Under the pieces are notes generated by a model. The model did no database searches, was not told where the DNA came from, and saw nothing but the letters and a program-made list of their open reading frames with translations. From contig ONTZ01000014.1 in assembly GCA_900320905.1 (NCBI GenBank), forward strand, positions 1-64,000: a stretch of 64,000 nt of DNA, written 5' to 3'. Shown one piece after another: positions 54,034-63,079 of the stretch (positions within the stretch are counted from its first letter, which is position 1; the number at the start of each line of letters is the position of its first letter). A program made the translations under genes and the position numbers. This stretch comes from an uncultured Prevotella sp. (GTDB lineage: Bacteria > Bacteroidota > Bacteroidia > Bacteroidales > Bacteroidaceae).

Positions 54034-54564
54034 ATGAAGATATGTGTGTTTTGTTCTGCGAATCAGCAGATTGACCCGGCATTCCTCACGATGACAGCGG
54101 AACTGGGCAGATGGGCTGCTGAGAATAGCCATACCATTGTGTATGGCGGTGTGAATCAGGGACTGATGGAGTGTGTTGCCAAGGCAACGAAAGAGGCTGG
54201 TGGCCATACCATAGGTGTTGTGCCGATGATTGTGGAGAAGTCGGGGCGTCTTAGCGACTATGTCGATGTGGATATCCCCTGCGACAACCTCAGCGACAGG
54301 AAACAACTGATGATGGACCAGAGCGACGTGTTTATCGCCCTGCCTGGTGGTATCGGCACTATCGACGAGATCTTTACTGTGGCTTCTTCATCAACGATTG
54401 GCTATCACCAGAAGAAGGTGATCCTCTATAATATGAAGGGCTTCTGGGATGGGCTTATTGCTGTGCTTGACGATTTGCAAGCGAGAGGCATGATTCGCGG
54501 AGAATGGCGGGATTACATCAAAACGGCTGATTCCATCGAAGAAATCAGCCAGATGATTCAATAG
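54034..54564 (+). CDS. LOG-family Rossmann-fold protein
   Basis: This 176-residue enzyme has the LOG signature PGGIGTIDEIF and the nucleotide-binding GGVNQGLMECVAK near the start (CVFCSANQQIDP). LOG proteins cleave cytokinin-type nucleoside monophosphates or act as nucleotide phosphoribohydrolases. The older annotation 'lysine decarboxylase' is not supported. Its 3' end overlaps the convergent GH2 gene by 7 bp. Confidence 0.9.
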   Translation: MKICVFCSANQQIDPAFLTMTAELGRWAAENSHTIVYGGVNQGLMECVAKATKEAGGHTIGVVPMIVEKSGRLSDYVDVDIPCDNLSDRKQLMMDQSDVFIALPGGIGTIDEIFTVASSSTIGYHQKKVILYNMKGFWDGLIAVLDDLQARGMIRGEWRDYIKTADSIEEISQMIQ

Positions 54565-57095
54565 GGCGAGATATTATTCAGTTCACCAATCTTACCTTCA
54601 ACGACATCCGTTGTCATCAGCCGGTGGAAGTCATCGAGGGTGATGTGGGTTCTGGGAGCGAAGTCCTTCGAGGTCATATATTCGAGGACACTCCGATAGA
54701 AAGCCCGGCCCTCTGGATAGTCGGAGGCTTTCTCAAGGTCAGCCATGCAGACGAGCAACTTCCCTTTTCCGATGGCAAACTCAAAGACCAGACCGAGTTT
54801 GTGGTTTCGTTCTATATTGTCAATCACTTGTACGATGGGTCGGTAGTCGCTGCCTGTATTGTCGAGAATCATCGGGTGGCTGTTTTTGATGACGGGGAAC
54901 CACTGCCAATTGGTGTGCATCTCTGTTGGGAAACTCCTAAAGATGGGATGCCTGGGATCGGTCAGAATACCCAAGGTACCAGGTGATACGGACTTTTTGT
55001 TACCCTCACAGATGGTCTTGAACATACGGTAGTTCCAGTAGTCTGTCTGGAAGAGTCCGCCCACACAGAGTTTCGATGAGTCGGACATCAGGAGCACGTT
55101 CTTTCCTTTCTCCAATTGCCCGGCAATATCCTCCGTCAACACATTGGTGACAATGACTTTCTTCTTTAATCTCTTGAGGTTGTCCTTCGTGGGATAGACC
55201 CAGAGGTCGTAGGTATTGTGGTATTCTGTGCCGTCGATATTCAATAGCAGTTGCAGTTGGGTGGGCTTGTCATATCGGGAGAGGCTGATAATGAGTGCTC
55301 CTGCCTCGATGAGTCCCTCGCCATCGGGGAGGACTATCTCCCCTTTTAAATCAGAAGAGACTTCCCATGAGAGTTTCTTTCCTTTCAGGCTTTCACCACT
55401 GTAATTCGCGATTTGAACCTTCGCATGGATGCCTTCTTCGTTGGTAAAACAGAACTTATCGGCTACGAGCAAAGGTACCACAGGGGCGCACCACTCTCGC
55501 CACTCACGTACAGTGCAGAGTCCTTTAGGATCCATAAAGGCATCAAGGATACCGACGTATGCGCTACCTTGACCCGGGTAGTCCTGCAAGTCGAGGAGTT
55601 GGAAACCTGCCATGTTCGGAGTACGGAGATCCATCTCAATGTCCTGCTTGTAGAGTTGTAGTGACCAGAGGCCACTGGCTTGGTGGAAGGCCTTTGCCTG
55701 ATCCTGCATACCTGCCTTCTCCAGTCGTGAGCGGAACACTTCCATATTATAAGGATAGAGCACACCCGTGTATTTCTGAATCTCGTCGTAGTCAGGATAG
55801 GTCTGGAACTGGGCCGTCTCGTGGGAAATAATCGGTACGTCAGCCAAGGCACAGCCTTCCTCGAAATTCATGGTTGTGTTGGGGTGGAAGTGGTTGATCA
55901 TGCCACCGTCAGCCGCATCGGCAAACGAGAACGAACCACGGGTATGGGTGTTGTAACTTCCCCATGCCTCGCCACCTACCCGACAAGTCGTGAAGTAGTC
56001 CATTCCCTTTTTCACGCCCTGATAACCAAGGTAGTAGTTGCTACCGAATGTATAGACCTTATCAGGGGCAAACCTTCGGAAATCCTCGATGAATTCGGCC
56101 ATTTTGTCAATGCTGCCCCACAGTTCATTCCCCAGGGCGAACATCCGGAATGAGGGATGATGACCATACCAGCGCAGGATATTCTCTCCTTCTTTATGCA
56201 GAAACTGCATCAGCACCGTGTCCTTGTCGTTGAAGTCTCCCCAGAAAGGGAGTTCGGGTTGCAGGATGATACCCAGTTCATCGGCAGCGACAAAGGCGGC
56301 CTCTGGCGGGCACCAACTGTGGAAGCGCACATGGTTCAGTCCGTATGCAGCACACTCACCCAGATAGTTCCTCCACGCCTCCACATCCATTGGCACATGA
56401 CCTGTCAGTGGCCAGACACAGGCATCGTGTTTACCTCTCAGGAAGATGAGGTGTCCATTGGCGTAGAAATGCTGTCCTTCGATATGAAAGTCCTTAAGGT
56501 TTGGATGTTCTTCTATCTGCGCTGCAGACGGAAGACCATTCAACAATTCTATCCTCCCGATAATCCCGTTCCAGTTGGTCTGGGTGTCTTCGGTATAGGC
56601 ATGACTGTTGGCATAGAGTTGTTCAGGTACGCCGTTACCGTTATCCACCATGATGGCAAGGTCGTGCCGACCAGGGGTGAGCCATTTTGAAAGGTCGAAC
56701 ACCTGAGGTGTGGAGATGTCATTCGACGCGCCGACGAACTTTGCATCAACATAGATCTCCGTGGGTTTTGTGCGCTCTAAGAAGAGATAGACAGGCTGGC
56801 CTTGCCAGTCGGCGGGAATCGCCACCTGACGCTTGTACCAAGCCCTGCCTTTATAAGAATAGATTCGCGAGAGGTGGGTGGTCTCGTCTTTCTTGATGAG
56901 AGGGTCTCCTTTCTTATTCGTATCTGTGGTGCCAGGTAGTTGCACCGTCTCCGTCAGGATATAGTCAGGATGCACCAGTCGCTGGCCGTCCAAAGCAAAC
57001 TGCCACGTGCCACTAAGATCCATCACCAACGACTGCGCCGTAGAAGTTAAAAGTGATAAGTGAAAAATGAAAAGTATAAGCAAAAGCCTTCTCAT
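54558..57095 (-). CDS. GH2-family glycoside hydrolase
   Basis: This 845-residue exported protein begins with a signal peptide ending STAQ. An N-terminal sugar-binding jelly-roll (LSGTWQFALDG) and immunoglobulin-like domain lead to the TIM barrel: HVRFHSWCPPEAAF, acid/base Glu in MFALGNELWGS, and nucleophile region PIISHETAQFQTYPDY. It probably acts on beta-galactosides, beta-mannosides or related beta-linked glycans. Much of the signal peptide is encoded by a GTGAAAA-type simple repeat (57045-57080). Specific substrate not known. Confidence 0.85.
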   Translation of the reverse strand: MRRLLLILFIFHLSLLTSTAQSLVMDLSGTWQFALDGQRLVHPDYILTETVQLPGTTDTNKKGDPLIKKDETTHLSRIYSYKGRAWYKRQVAIPADWQGQPVYLFLERTKPTEIYVDAKFVGASNDISTPQVFDLSKWLTPGRHDLAIMVDNGNGVPEQLYANSHAYTEDTQTNWNGIIGRIELLNGLPSAAQIEEHPNLKDFHIEGQHFYANGHLIFLRGKHDACVWPLTGHVPMDVEAWRNYLGECAAYGLNHVRFHSWCPPEAAFVAADELGIILQPELPFWGDFNDKDTVLMQFLHKEGENILRWYGHHPSFRMFALGNELWGSIDKMAEFIEDFRRFAPDKVYTFGSNYYLGYQGVKKGMDYFTTCRVGGEAWGSYNTHTRGSFSFADAADGGMINHFHPNTTMNFEEGCALADVPIISHETAQFQTYPDYDEIQKYTGVLYPYNMEVFRSRLEKAGMQDQAKAFHQASGLWSLQLYKQDIEMDLRTPNMAGFQLLDLQDYPGQGSAYVGILDAFMDPKGLCTVREWREWCAPVVPLLVADKFCFTNEEGIHAKVQIANYSGESLKGKKLSWEVSSDLKGEIVLPDGEGLIEAGALIISLSRYDKPTQLQLLLNIDGTEYHNTYDLWVYPTKDNLKRLKKKVIVTNVLTEDIAGQLEKGKNVLLMSDSSKLCVGGLFQTDYWNYRMFKTICEGNKKSVSPGTLGILTDPRHPIFRSFPTEMHTNWQWFPVIKNSHPMILDNTGSDYRPIVQVIDNIERNHKLGLVFEFAIGKGKLLVCMADLEKASDYPEGRAFYRSVLEYMTSKDFAPRTHITLDDFHRLMTTDVVEGKIGELNNISPY
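57045..57080. repeat. GTGATAA/TGAAAAA simple repeat in a signal-peptide region
   Basis: Plus-strand units GTTAAAA, GTGATAA, GTGAAAAA, TGAAAA and GTATAA coincide with codons for the hydrophobic stretch of the GH2 signal peptide. The same motif family occurs at 33270-33309 and 62577-62613. Confidence 0.5.
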
Positions 57096-57127
57096 TCTAT
57101 CATGAATGCTTGTGAGATCTGTGGTTT

Positions 57128-59248
57128 TTATTTCGCGTTGATTTCCTTGATCAGGCGGTCAGCCTTGCCCCACGACTCCATCATATAGAGCACGTAGCGG
57201 ATATCCACGCCGATGCAGCGGGCCAGTTGGGAGTCGAAGAAGATGTCGGACGAGAGCGAATCCCAGTTGCCGTCGAAGGCCAGGCCGATGAGTTCACCCT
57301 TGCCGTTGAACATCGGTGAACCGCTGTTGCCACCCGTGATATCATTGTTCGACAGGAAACAGAGGTGCAACTTACCAGTCCCTTTGTCGGTGTATTTGCC
57401 AAAGTCCTTCTTCGAGAGCAGTTCTCTCATGATAGGTTCTGCCTCGTACTCGATGTTCTCGCTGGCCTTGTCCATCTTCTCCACGATGCTCTCGGCAGTG
57501 GTGTAGTAGCCTGAGGGTTTGCCGCCCAGCAGGTATTCACCCACCTGACCATACGAGAGGCGCATGGTCATATTGGCGTCTGAGTAGTTGGGCAGATCTT
57601 CTTCCATTCGCAGTTTGGCGGCACAGAGGTAGCGCTCCATCACGTCGATGCTGTCGTAGGTAGCCATGAGGTCGGAACGGAGTTCGAGCATTGTCGAATA
57701 GACACATTCGCCGTACATCACACCAGGGTCTCGTTTGTAACTGTTTTTGTTGATGTAGATTTTCTTGTCGCTCTTCATCAGTTTCGACTTCTTATAGAGG
57801 TGGTCGGCGTATTTCTGGTAGTTGCCTTTGAAGTCGCGGTCTATGATATTGTAGAAGGCTGGCAGATATTTCGGATCCACCTGTTCACGGTAGTTTTTCA
57901 TCAGGGCAGCGATGACCTCACGGTCCAGGTCGTAGTCCCATTCGTCGCTGTTGTCTTTGAATTCCACATAGTAACTCTTGGGCTTGCCTTCCTTGCCGTT
58001 GATGATGGCATTGTTTTGTACGCGCATGGCCCTACGGGTCATCTCGTCACTGCGTCCGAAGGTCTCGCTGAAGAACATCATCGTGCGCATGGCGTCGAAA
58101 CGCTGTTTGTAGAGACGCTCCAGTTTGTCGAAGTCAAGTTGTCCCTTCAGATAACCTGTGGAGTCCTGCCACTGACGGATCTTTGCCTCGAAGGCGGCTT
58201 TTTGCTGAATAAGTCCGATGGAATCGATACATTTGTTCATGCCGATGGAGTTCTTCCAGTAGTTGGAACTGCTGGCATATTTCGAGTCGTACTTGATGCG
58301 CACAGCCTCGTCGGCCCGCATATGACGGATCATGATGCCCTGCTTGATCTCGCGAGTCTTGTACATCGGTTCGTTCTGGGCATCCCGTCGCTCCCTGATG
58401 CCATAACTGGACAGATAGCGGCTTGTGCTTCCCGGGAAACCGATAGTCATAGAGAACGAACCAGGCTGGTAGCCTTGCAGAGACACCTGTGCCCATTTCT
58501 TCGGATGATAGGGCACATTGTCCTTGGAATATTTCGCCGGACCGCCTGTCTTGGGGTCTACGTAGATGCGGAACACAGAGAAGTCACATGTCTGACGGGG
58601 CCACATCCAGTTGTCTGTCTCGCCCCCGAACTTACCCATCGACTTAGGCAGAGCAAACACCAGGCGCACATCCTCATAGTCGCGATAGGTAGTGAGATAG
58701 TACTTGTTGCCCTCGTAATAGGGTTTCAACTCAGCACGGAGCGTAGAGTCCTGAGCGTGTACTTCTTTCTGGAAGACATTCTCCAGAGAGTCGATGAAAC
58801 CGCCTCTTTTGCTTTCAGGAAGCGTGTTGAGTCCCAGCGCATCAAGTTGGTCTGTCACATCCTTCTGCTCCACCATAAAACTCACGTAGAGATTCTTGTT
58901 GGGCAGTTCCTCCTCGTACGAGTTCGACACGAAGCCGTTGAGCATATAGTCATGTTCCACCGTAGAGTGGCTGCGGATAGACTCAAAGCCGCAGTGGTGA
59001 TTCGTAAACACGAGTCCGTCAGGCGACACCACCACGCCAGAGCAGTAGCCTCCAAAGAGCACTACACAGTTCTTTATGGCATCATCGCCCTCATAGAGGG
59101 CACCGTATGGCAGTTCGTAGTTCTCCTGCTTCATCGTCTCATAGACGGCATTCGGCAGGTTATACAGTGTCCACATGCCCTCGTCGGCCTTTAAAGCACT
59201 CGGCATGAGAATCATAAAGAGTAGAATAAAATAGATCTTTTTCCTCAT
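57128..59248 (-). CDS. S46 family serine dipeptidyl peptidase, DPP7-like
   Basis: This 706-residue exported peptidase has a signal peptide (ending PSALKA). The triad is visible: His in TNHHCGF, Asp in GGETDNWMWPRQ, Ser in GGNSGSP. Counting from that serine as Ser655 of the Porphyromonas enzymes, position 673 is glycine (IGLAFDGNWDS), as in DPP7, rather than the arginine of acidic-specific DPP11. It should therefore remove dipeptides with a hydrophobic P1 residue, helping the cell use peptides as carbon and nitrogen. ATG 59248 is preferred over 59260. Confidence 0.9.
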   Translation of the reverse strand: MRKKIYFILLFMILMPSALKADEGMWTLYNLPNAVYETMKQENYELPYGALYEGDDAIKNCVVLFGGYCSGVVVSPDGLVFTNHHCGFESIRSHSTVEHDYMLNGFVSNSYEEELPNKNLYVSFMVEQKDVTDQLDALGLNTLPESKRGGFIDSLENVFQKEVHAQDSTLRAELKPYYEGNKYYLTTYRDYEDVRLVFALPKSMGKFGGETDNWMWPRQTCDFSVFRIYVDPKTGGPAKYSKDNVPYHPKKWAQVSLQGYQPGSFSMTIGFPGSTSRYLSSYGIRERRDAQNEPMYKTREIKQGIMIRHMRADEAVRIKYDSKYASSSNYWKNSIGMNKCIDSIGLIQQKAAFEAKIRQWQDSTGYLKGQLDFDKLERLYKQRFDAMRTMMFFSETFGRSDEMTRRAMRVQNNAIINGKEGKPKSYYVEFKDNSDEWDYDLDREVIAALMKNYREQVDPKYLPAFYNIIDRDFKGNYQKYADHLYKKSKLMKSDKKIYINKNSYKRDPGVMYGECVYSTMLELRSDLMATYDSIDVMERYLCAAKLRMEEDLPNYSDANMTMRLSYGQVGEYLLGGKPSGYYTTAESIVEKMDKASENIEYEAEPIMRELLSKKDFGKYTDKGTGKLHLCFLSNNDITGGNSGSPMFNGKGELIGLAFDGNWDSLSSDIFFDSQLARCIGVDIRYVLYMMESWGKADRLIKEINAK

Positions 59249-59303
59249 TGTTATTATCATTGTTTATTATTGTTTACTCATTCCCCAGATTCCTTCCATC
59301 GGC

Positions 59304-59485
59304 TCATCCGCCTCCTCCGGGTCATCCGGGCTCTCCGGTTTTTCCGGGTCCTTCCGGTTTTTCCGGGTCTTCTGGCTCATCTGGGTCTTCTGGCTCATCT
59401 GGGTCTTCCGGTTCTTCCGGGTCTTCCGGGTCTTCCGGGTCCTTCTGGCTCATCTGGCTCTCCTGGGTCATCCGGGTTCTCCAGC
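59304..59485. repeat. 9-bp CCGGGTCTT minisatellite, large tract
   Basis: About 20 imperfect 9-bp units of consensus TCCGGGTCT run between the peptidase start and the end of the four-helix gene. The gene's stop codon lies within this tract. It reads as PGR/PED repeats on the minus strand and GSS repeats on the plus strand, but neither frame has a gene-like context. Confidence 0.8.
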
Positions 59486-60163
59486 CTCCCTAAGAAGCGC
59501 TTTGAGGCGCGCGATCTCCCTTTGAAGCCCCTCAATCTCTTGCGCTTGCCGGGCGATGATTTCCTTTTGCGTTTCCCTTTGTTCAAGTCGGGCGGCAGTC
59601 ATACGTTCCTTGATACCCCCTTCAGTAGTGAACTCACGGTCTTTCTTCTCAATATACTTCGTCAGCGCAGAATCTATCTGATGGCAAAGACAGATGCCCA
59701 TATTCGCCAGTTCTTCATCATTCATCTTAGGCAGCAGGGCCTGATAGTCTTCGTATTTGCTATGGCTCTTGCAAAATTGATGCAGGGATTCAAATCGAGG
59801 ATGCTTACCGAACCACTCTTCGATACCCTTACGTTTCAGATAGTCTTGAAAGTCTTCCAGAAGTTCCAAGTTGCTGCCACGGGAAATGCCTAAAAGTCTG
59901 AGTTCAACTTCTGTAGAAGTCTGCCCGTCGCTACTGCCCTCAGCAATATTTTGTTTTGTGCTCCGTGCACTTTGTATCATCTGATCCACCGTGCGGTCAC
60001 CATATTTCGGCAGATACTTCTGACAGAACACCTGTGTCAATTGGTAGAGCACGTCGCTGCGCTGATAGAATCGCAGGTTAGTATATACTACCGCCTTCCG
60101 CAAGACACTGGTAGTGCCGTCGGCATAGTGGTTGATGGAAGGGGCATTCTTCTTATCAGGCAT
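59468..60163 (-). CDS. Four-helix-bundle suffix-domain protein
   Basis: This 231-residue protein has the core KAVVYTNLRFYQRSDVLYQL, ARSTKQNIAEGSSDG and LLGISRGSNLELLEDFQDYL. The motif NIAEGS plus an IS...ELLE region is the mark of the four-helix-bundle family that includes proteins encoded in 23S rRNA intervening sequences, and the extra C-terminal 'suffix' region matches a Bacteroidetes subgroup. The family's role is unclear; a related fold serves as the accessory protein Avd in diversity-generating retroelements, but no reverse transcriptase is here. The last 45 residues are a coiled coil (EQRETQKEIIARQAQEIEGL). The gene lies between two CCGGG minisatellites, and its final codons and stop are in one of them. 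Confidence 0.72.
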   Translation of the reverse strand: MPDKKNAPSINHYADGTTSVLRKAVVYTNLRFYQRSDVLYQLTQVFCQKYLPKYGDRTVDQMIQSARSTKQNIAEGSSDGQTSTEVELRLLGISRGSNLELLEDFQDYLKRKGIEEWFGKHPRFESLHQFCKSHSKYEDYQALLPKMNDEELANMGICLCHQIDSALTKYIEKKDREFTTEGGIKERMTAARLEQRETQKEIIARQAQEIEGLQREIARLKALLREAGEPG

Positions 60164-60185
60164 ATTTTTGTTTTTTTATCGTTTT

Positions 60186-60245
60186 TTCGGGTTTTCCGAG
60201 TCATCCGGGCTTTCCGGGTTATCCGGGTCGTCCGGGCTCTCCGGC
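60186..60245. repeat. 9-bp CCGGGTCTT minisatellite, smaller tract
   Basis: Plus-strand units of TTTCGGGTT, TCCGAGTCA, TCCGGGCTT, TCCGGGTTA, TCCGGGTCG and TCCGGGCTC continue to the stop codon of the flippase gene. It is the right-hand counterpart of 59304-59485 on the other side of the four-helix gene. Confidence 0.8.
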
Positions 60246-61699
60246 TAATGCCGGAATCTTCGGCCTATGACTGGCAGGCTGCTCAAGGGCAGGTCGCGCT
60301 TGATGATCAGGGCGAGGAAGCCCAAGATGAGCAATGTATTTACAGTGAGAGAGAGCCATAACGGCTGACTCTCGCGCAGGTATGTCATCACTCCGAAGGC
60401 GACGGCGGCGAAGAAAGTGTAGAGCGCTATCTCCTTCAGCGGATAGTTGAGGGGATAGTACTTCTGTCCGACGAAATACGACGTAACCATCGCCACGCCA
60501 TAGCCTGCCACACCTCCCCAGGCACAGGCCATATACCCGTATTTAGGCACGAAGAAATAGTTCACTGCCAGCAACACGGCACATCCGATACCCGAGAACC
60601 AGGCGCCCCAGATGGTCTTGTCGATGATCTTATACCAGAACGACAGGTTGAAGTAGACACCCATCATGATCTCTGCCACCATCACAATCGGCACCACCTT
60701 CAGGCCCACCCAGTAGTCGGGGTTTCTGACGATGAATTTCAGGATGTCGATATATCCCACCACGAGGAGGAATGCCAGCAGCGTGAAGATGATGAAGTAC
60801 TTCATCGCCTGTTCGTACATCTCGTGCTGCCCTTTTTCCTTCACCCCTGCGAACACAATCGGTTCGTAGGCGAAGCGGAAGGCCTGGGTGATCATCGCCA
60901 TAATCATCGCAATCTTCGAACAGGCACCATAGATGCCGAGTTGCTCCAGCATCTCCTTATGACTGCCCTCGTAGATATAGGGGAAGATCATCTTGTCGGC
61001 CGTCTGGTTCAGGATGCCTGCAATACCCAGCACGAGGATAGGCCACGAGTAACCGAGCATCGTGCGCAGCAGTTTCTTATCGAGTCTCCAGCGGAAGCCA
61101 GTATACTCCGGAAAGAGGCATACGGCCAGCATTCCCGTGCAGAAGAGGTTGATGTAGAAGGCATAACCCACGTCCTTACCGCCTACCCAGGCGAAATAGA
61201 TGAGGTTGAGCAGGATGCTCACCACGATATTCAGCAATTTCAGTAGAGCAAACTCGACCGCTTTCTTCTGCTGCCGCAGGTGGGCGAAGGGGATACAGAG
61301 GAAGGCGTCGATAGCCACCGTCAGCGCCATCACCCATATCCAATCCGGGTGATCCTCGTAGCCCATCACCCGACTAATCGGCGTGATGAAGATGACTACC
61401 AGTGCTGCGAAGAGAGCCGATACCGTGCCCACACTGATCAAGGTGGTGGAATAGACCACCTGCGAGTCGGTGTGCGTCTTGTTGGTGAAGCGGAAATAGG
61501 TGGTCTCCATACCGAAGGTGAGGATCACCAGGATCAGTGCCACATACGCGTACATATTTGTAATGACCCCGTAGCCGCCCGAGGCTGCCGAGAGTTTGGC
61601 GGTATAGAGTGGCACGAGCAGGTAGTTCAGGAACCTGCCTATGATACTTGACAGACCATAAATGGCTGTATCCTTTGCGATGGTTTGAAGTTTGCCCAT
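60245..61699 (-). CDS. Wzx/MATE-superfamily polysaccharide flippase
   Basis: This 484-residue protein has about 12-14 membrane spans. It begins KDTAIYGLSSIIGRFLNYLLVPLYT, typical of the polysaccharide transporter (PST/Wzx) branch. The rest is hydrophobic with short basic loops. It should move lipid-linked sugars across the inner membrane, but no glycosyltransferases are near. It starts 3 bp after the stop of the SpmAB gene and is therefore co-transcribed. Confidence 0.87.
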   Translation of the reverse strand: MGKLQTIAKDTAIYGLSSIIGRFLNYLLVPLYTAKLSAASGGYGVITNMYAYVALILVILTFGMETTYFRFTNKTHTDSQVVYSTTLISVGTVSALFAALVVIFITPISRVMGYEDHPDWIWVMALTVAIDAFLCIPFAHLRQQKKAVEFALLKLLNIVVSILLNLIYFAWVGGKDVGYAFYINLFCTGMLAVCLFPEYTGFRWRLDKKLLRTMLGYSWPILVLGIAGILNQTADKMIFPYIYEGSHKEMLEQLGIYGACSKIAMIMAMITQAFRFAYEPIVFAGVKEKGQHEMYEQAMKYFIIFTLLAFLLVVGYIDILKFIVRNPDYWVGLKVVPIVMVAEIMMGVYFNLSFWYKIIDKTIWGAWFSGIGCAVLLAVNYFFVPKYGYMACAWGGVAGYGVAMVTSYFVGQKYYPLNYPLKEIALYTFFAAVAFGVMTYLRESQPLWLSLTVNTLLILGFLALIIKRDLPLSSLPVIGRRFRH

Positions 61700-61702
61700 A
61701 TC

Positions 61703-62992
61703 TTATCCAAAGAACATATACGCTATTGCTATCGCTGCGATGATGCCTGCGAGGTCTGCCAGCAGGCCGCAGGTCACAGCGTGACGGGTCTTCACGATAC
61801 CCACGCTGCCGAAGTAGACGGCGAGGATATAGAAGGTGGTGTCTGTCGAGCCCTGGAAGATACAACTCAGACGACCCACGAACGAGTCGGCACCATAGGT
61901 TGTCATAGCATCCACCATCATCCCTCGTGCGCCAGAGCCTGAGAGGGGTTTCATCAGGGCTGTCGGCAGGGCCCCCACGAAGTCAGTATTGCCGCCACAG
62001 GCCTCTACGCCCCATTTGATGCCGTCGATCAGCATATCCATCGCCCCAGAGGCACGGAACACGCCGATTCCAACGAGGATAGCCACCAGATAGGGGATAA
62101 TCCTCACTGCCGTCTGGAAACCCTCCTTCGCTCCCTCGATGAAGACGTCGTAGACATTCACCTTCTTGCGGATGCCTGCCAGGATGAAGGCGATGATAAT
62201 CGTCATCAACAGGATGTTCGCTGCCGACGTACTCACCTTATTCATCAATACAGAGTCGAGTTGTCCGAAGCCCCAGATGATGCCTGCCACCACGAGGGCT
62301 GCGCCTCCCAAGGTCAACAGGATCGTGCGGTTCAGCAGGTTGATCTTCTGGAAGAGACTGGTGATGATGATGCCTGCGAGGGTGGAGAAGAATGTCGCCA
62401 GCAGGATTGGAATAAAGATGTCCGTAGGCTGGGCGGCTCCCATCTGGGCACGGTACACCATAATAGAAATAGGTATCAGCGTCAGTCCGCTCGTGTTCAG
62501 CACGAGAAACATGATCATCGGGTTTGAGGCAGTCACCTTCAACTCTTGATATTGGCTCTCGTTGATTTCACCGGTTTCTCTTTTCACTTTTAACTTTTCA
62601 TTTTTCACTTCTTCCATCTGCTCCATCGCCTTCAGACCGAGCGGCGTGGCGGCATTATCCAGGCCTAACATATTGGCTGCGATATTCATAAAGATGGAGC
62701 CCGTGACGGGGTGGCCCTTCGGAATGTCTGGGAACAACTTGGTGAAGATTGGACTCAGCAGACGGGCCAGCACATTCACCACACCGCCCTTCTCGCCAAT
62801 CTTCATAATACCGAGCCAGAGCGACAAGACACCTGTCAGGCCCAAGGATATCTCAAATGCGGTCTTCGACGAGGAAAACGTCGAATCCATCATGGCTGGG
62901 AACACTTCGAAGTCTCCCAGAAACACCAGTTTCACCAGTGCAATCAAAAACGCGACGATAAAAAACGCCACCCAAATCCAATTCAGTACCAT
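61703..62992 (-). CDS. Fused SpmA-SpmB nucleoside-recognition-domain membrane protein
   Basis: This 429-residue protein contains both gate domains: N-terminal FEISLGLTGVLSLWLGIMKIGEKGGVVN with NIAANMLGLDNAATPLG, and C-terminal IRIIPYLVAILVGIGVFRASGA with PLSGSGARGMM and QGSTDTTFYILAVYFGS. In Bacillus these are separate spore maturation proteins SpmA and SpmB; the fused form is usual in Bacteroidetes, which do not sporulate. The function is unknown. The linker at about 128-139 (NEKLKVKRETGE) is encoded by a TGAAAAG-type repeat (62577-62613). Start at 62992 from the promoter TTTG 63032-63029 and TAATTTTG 63008-63001. Confidence 0.88.
   Translation of the reverse strand: MVLNWIWVAFFIVAFLIALVKLVFLGDFEVFPAMMDSTFSSSKTAFEISLGLTGVLSLWLGIMKIGEKGGVVNVLARLLSPIFTKLFPDIPKGHPVTGSIFMNIAANMLGLDNAATPLGLKAMEQMEEVKNEKLKVKRETGEINESQYQELKVTASNPMIMFLVLNTSGLTLIPISIMVYRAQMGAAQPTDIFIPILLATFFSTLAGIIITSLFQKINLLNRTILLTLGGAALVVAGIIWGFGQLDSVLMNKVSTSAANILLMTIIIAFILAGIRKKVNVYDVFIEGAKEGFQTAVRIIPYLVAILVGIGVFRASGAMDMLIDGIKWGVEACGGNTDFVGALPTALMKPLSGSGARGMMVDAMTTYGADSFVGRLSCIFQGSTDTTFYILAVYFGSVGIVKTRHAVTCGLLADLAGIIAAIAIAYMFFG
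62577..62613. repeat. TTTTCACTTT simple repeat inside the SpmAB gene
   Basis: Imperfect units of TTTTCACTT, TTTAACTTTTC and ATTTTTCACTTC encode the linker between the SpmA and SpmB halves. It resembles the tracts at 33270 and 57045 read on the opposite strand. Confidence 0.5.
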
Positions 62993-63000
62993 ACAGAGTG

Positions 63001-63032
63001 CAAAATTAATAATAATCGGGCGAAATACCAAA
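63001..63032 (-). promoter_or_regulatory. Promoter of the SpmAB-flippase operon
   Basis: Minus-strand TTTG (63032-63029), a 20-bp spacer and TAATTTTG (63008-63001) fit the consensus. The ATG at 62992 is a few nt downstream of the predicted start. Confidence 0.65.
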
Positions 63033-63043
63033 ATAAAACCCAC

Positions 63044-63079
63044 AAAAAAAGGAACACCTACATCCCGCAGCCGTTCCTT
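63044..63079 (-). terminator. Intrinsic terminator of the predicted small RNA
   Basis: Minus-strand AAGGAAC pairs with GTTCCTT, with an inner CTGC/GTAG helix, followed by seven T. It lies immediately upstream of the SpmAB promoter. Confidence 0.7.

Noticed and set aside
57800-59194. 464-residue frame opposite the S46 peptidase
   Set aside because: Antisense shadow of a gene with intact catalytic motifs; no recognisable domain.
59248-59493. GSS-repeat protein on the plus strand
   Set aside because: It is a translation of the 9-bp minisatellite; similar frames open on both strands.
59468-60163. Accessory gene of a diversity-generating retroelement
   Set aside because: The fold is related to Avd, but no reverse transcriptase, template repeat or variable repeat was found in the window.
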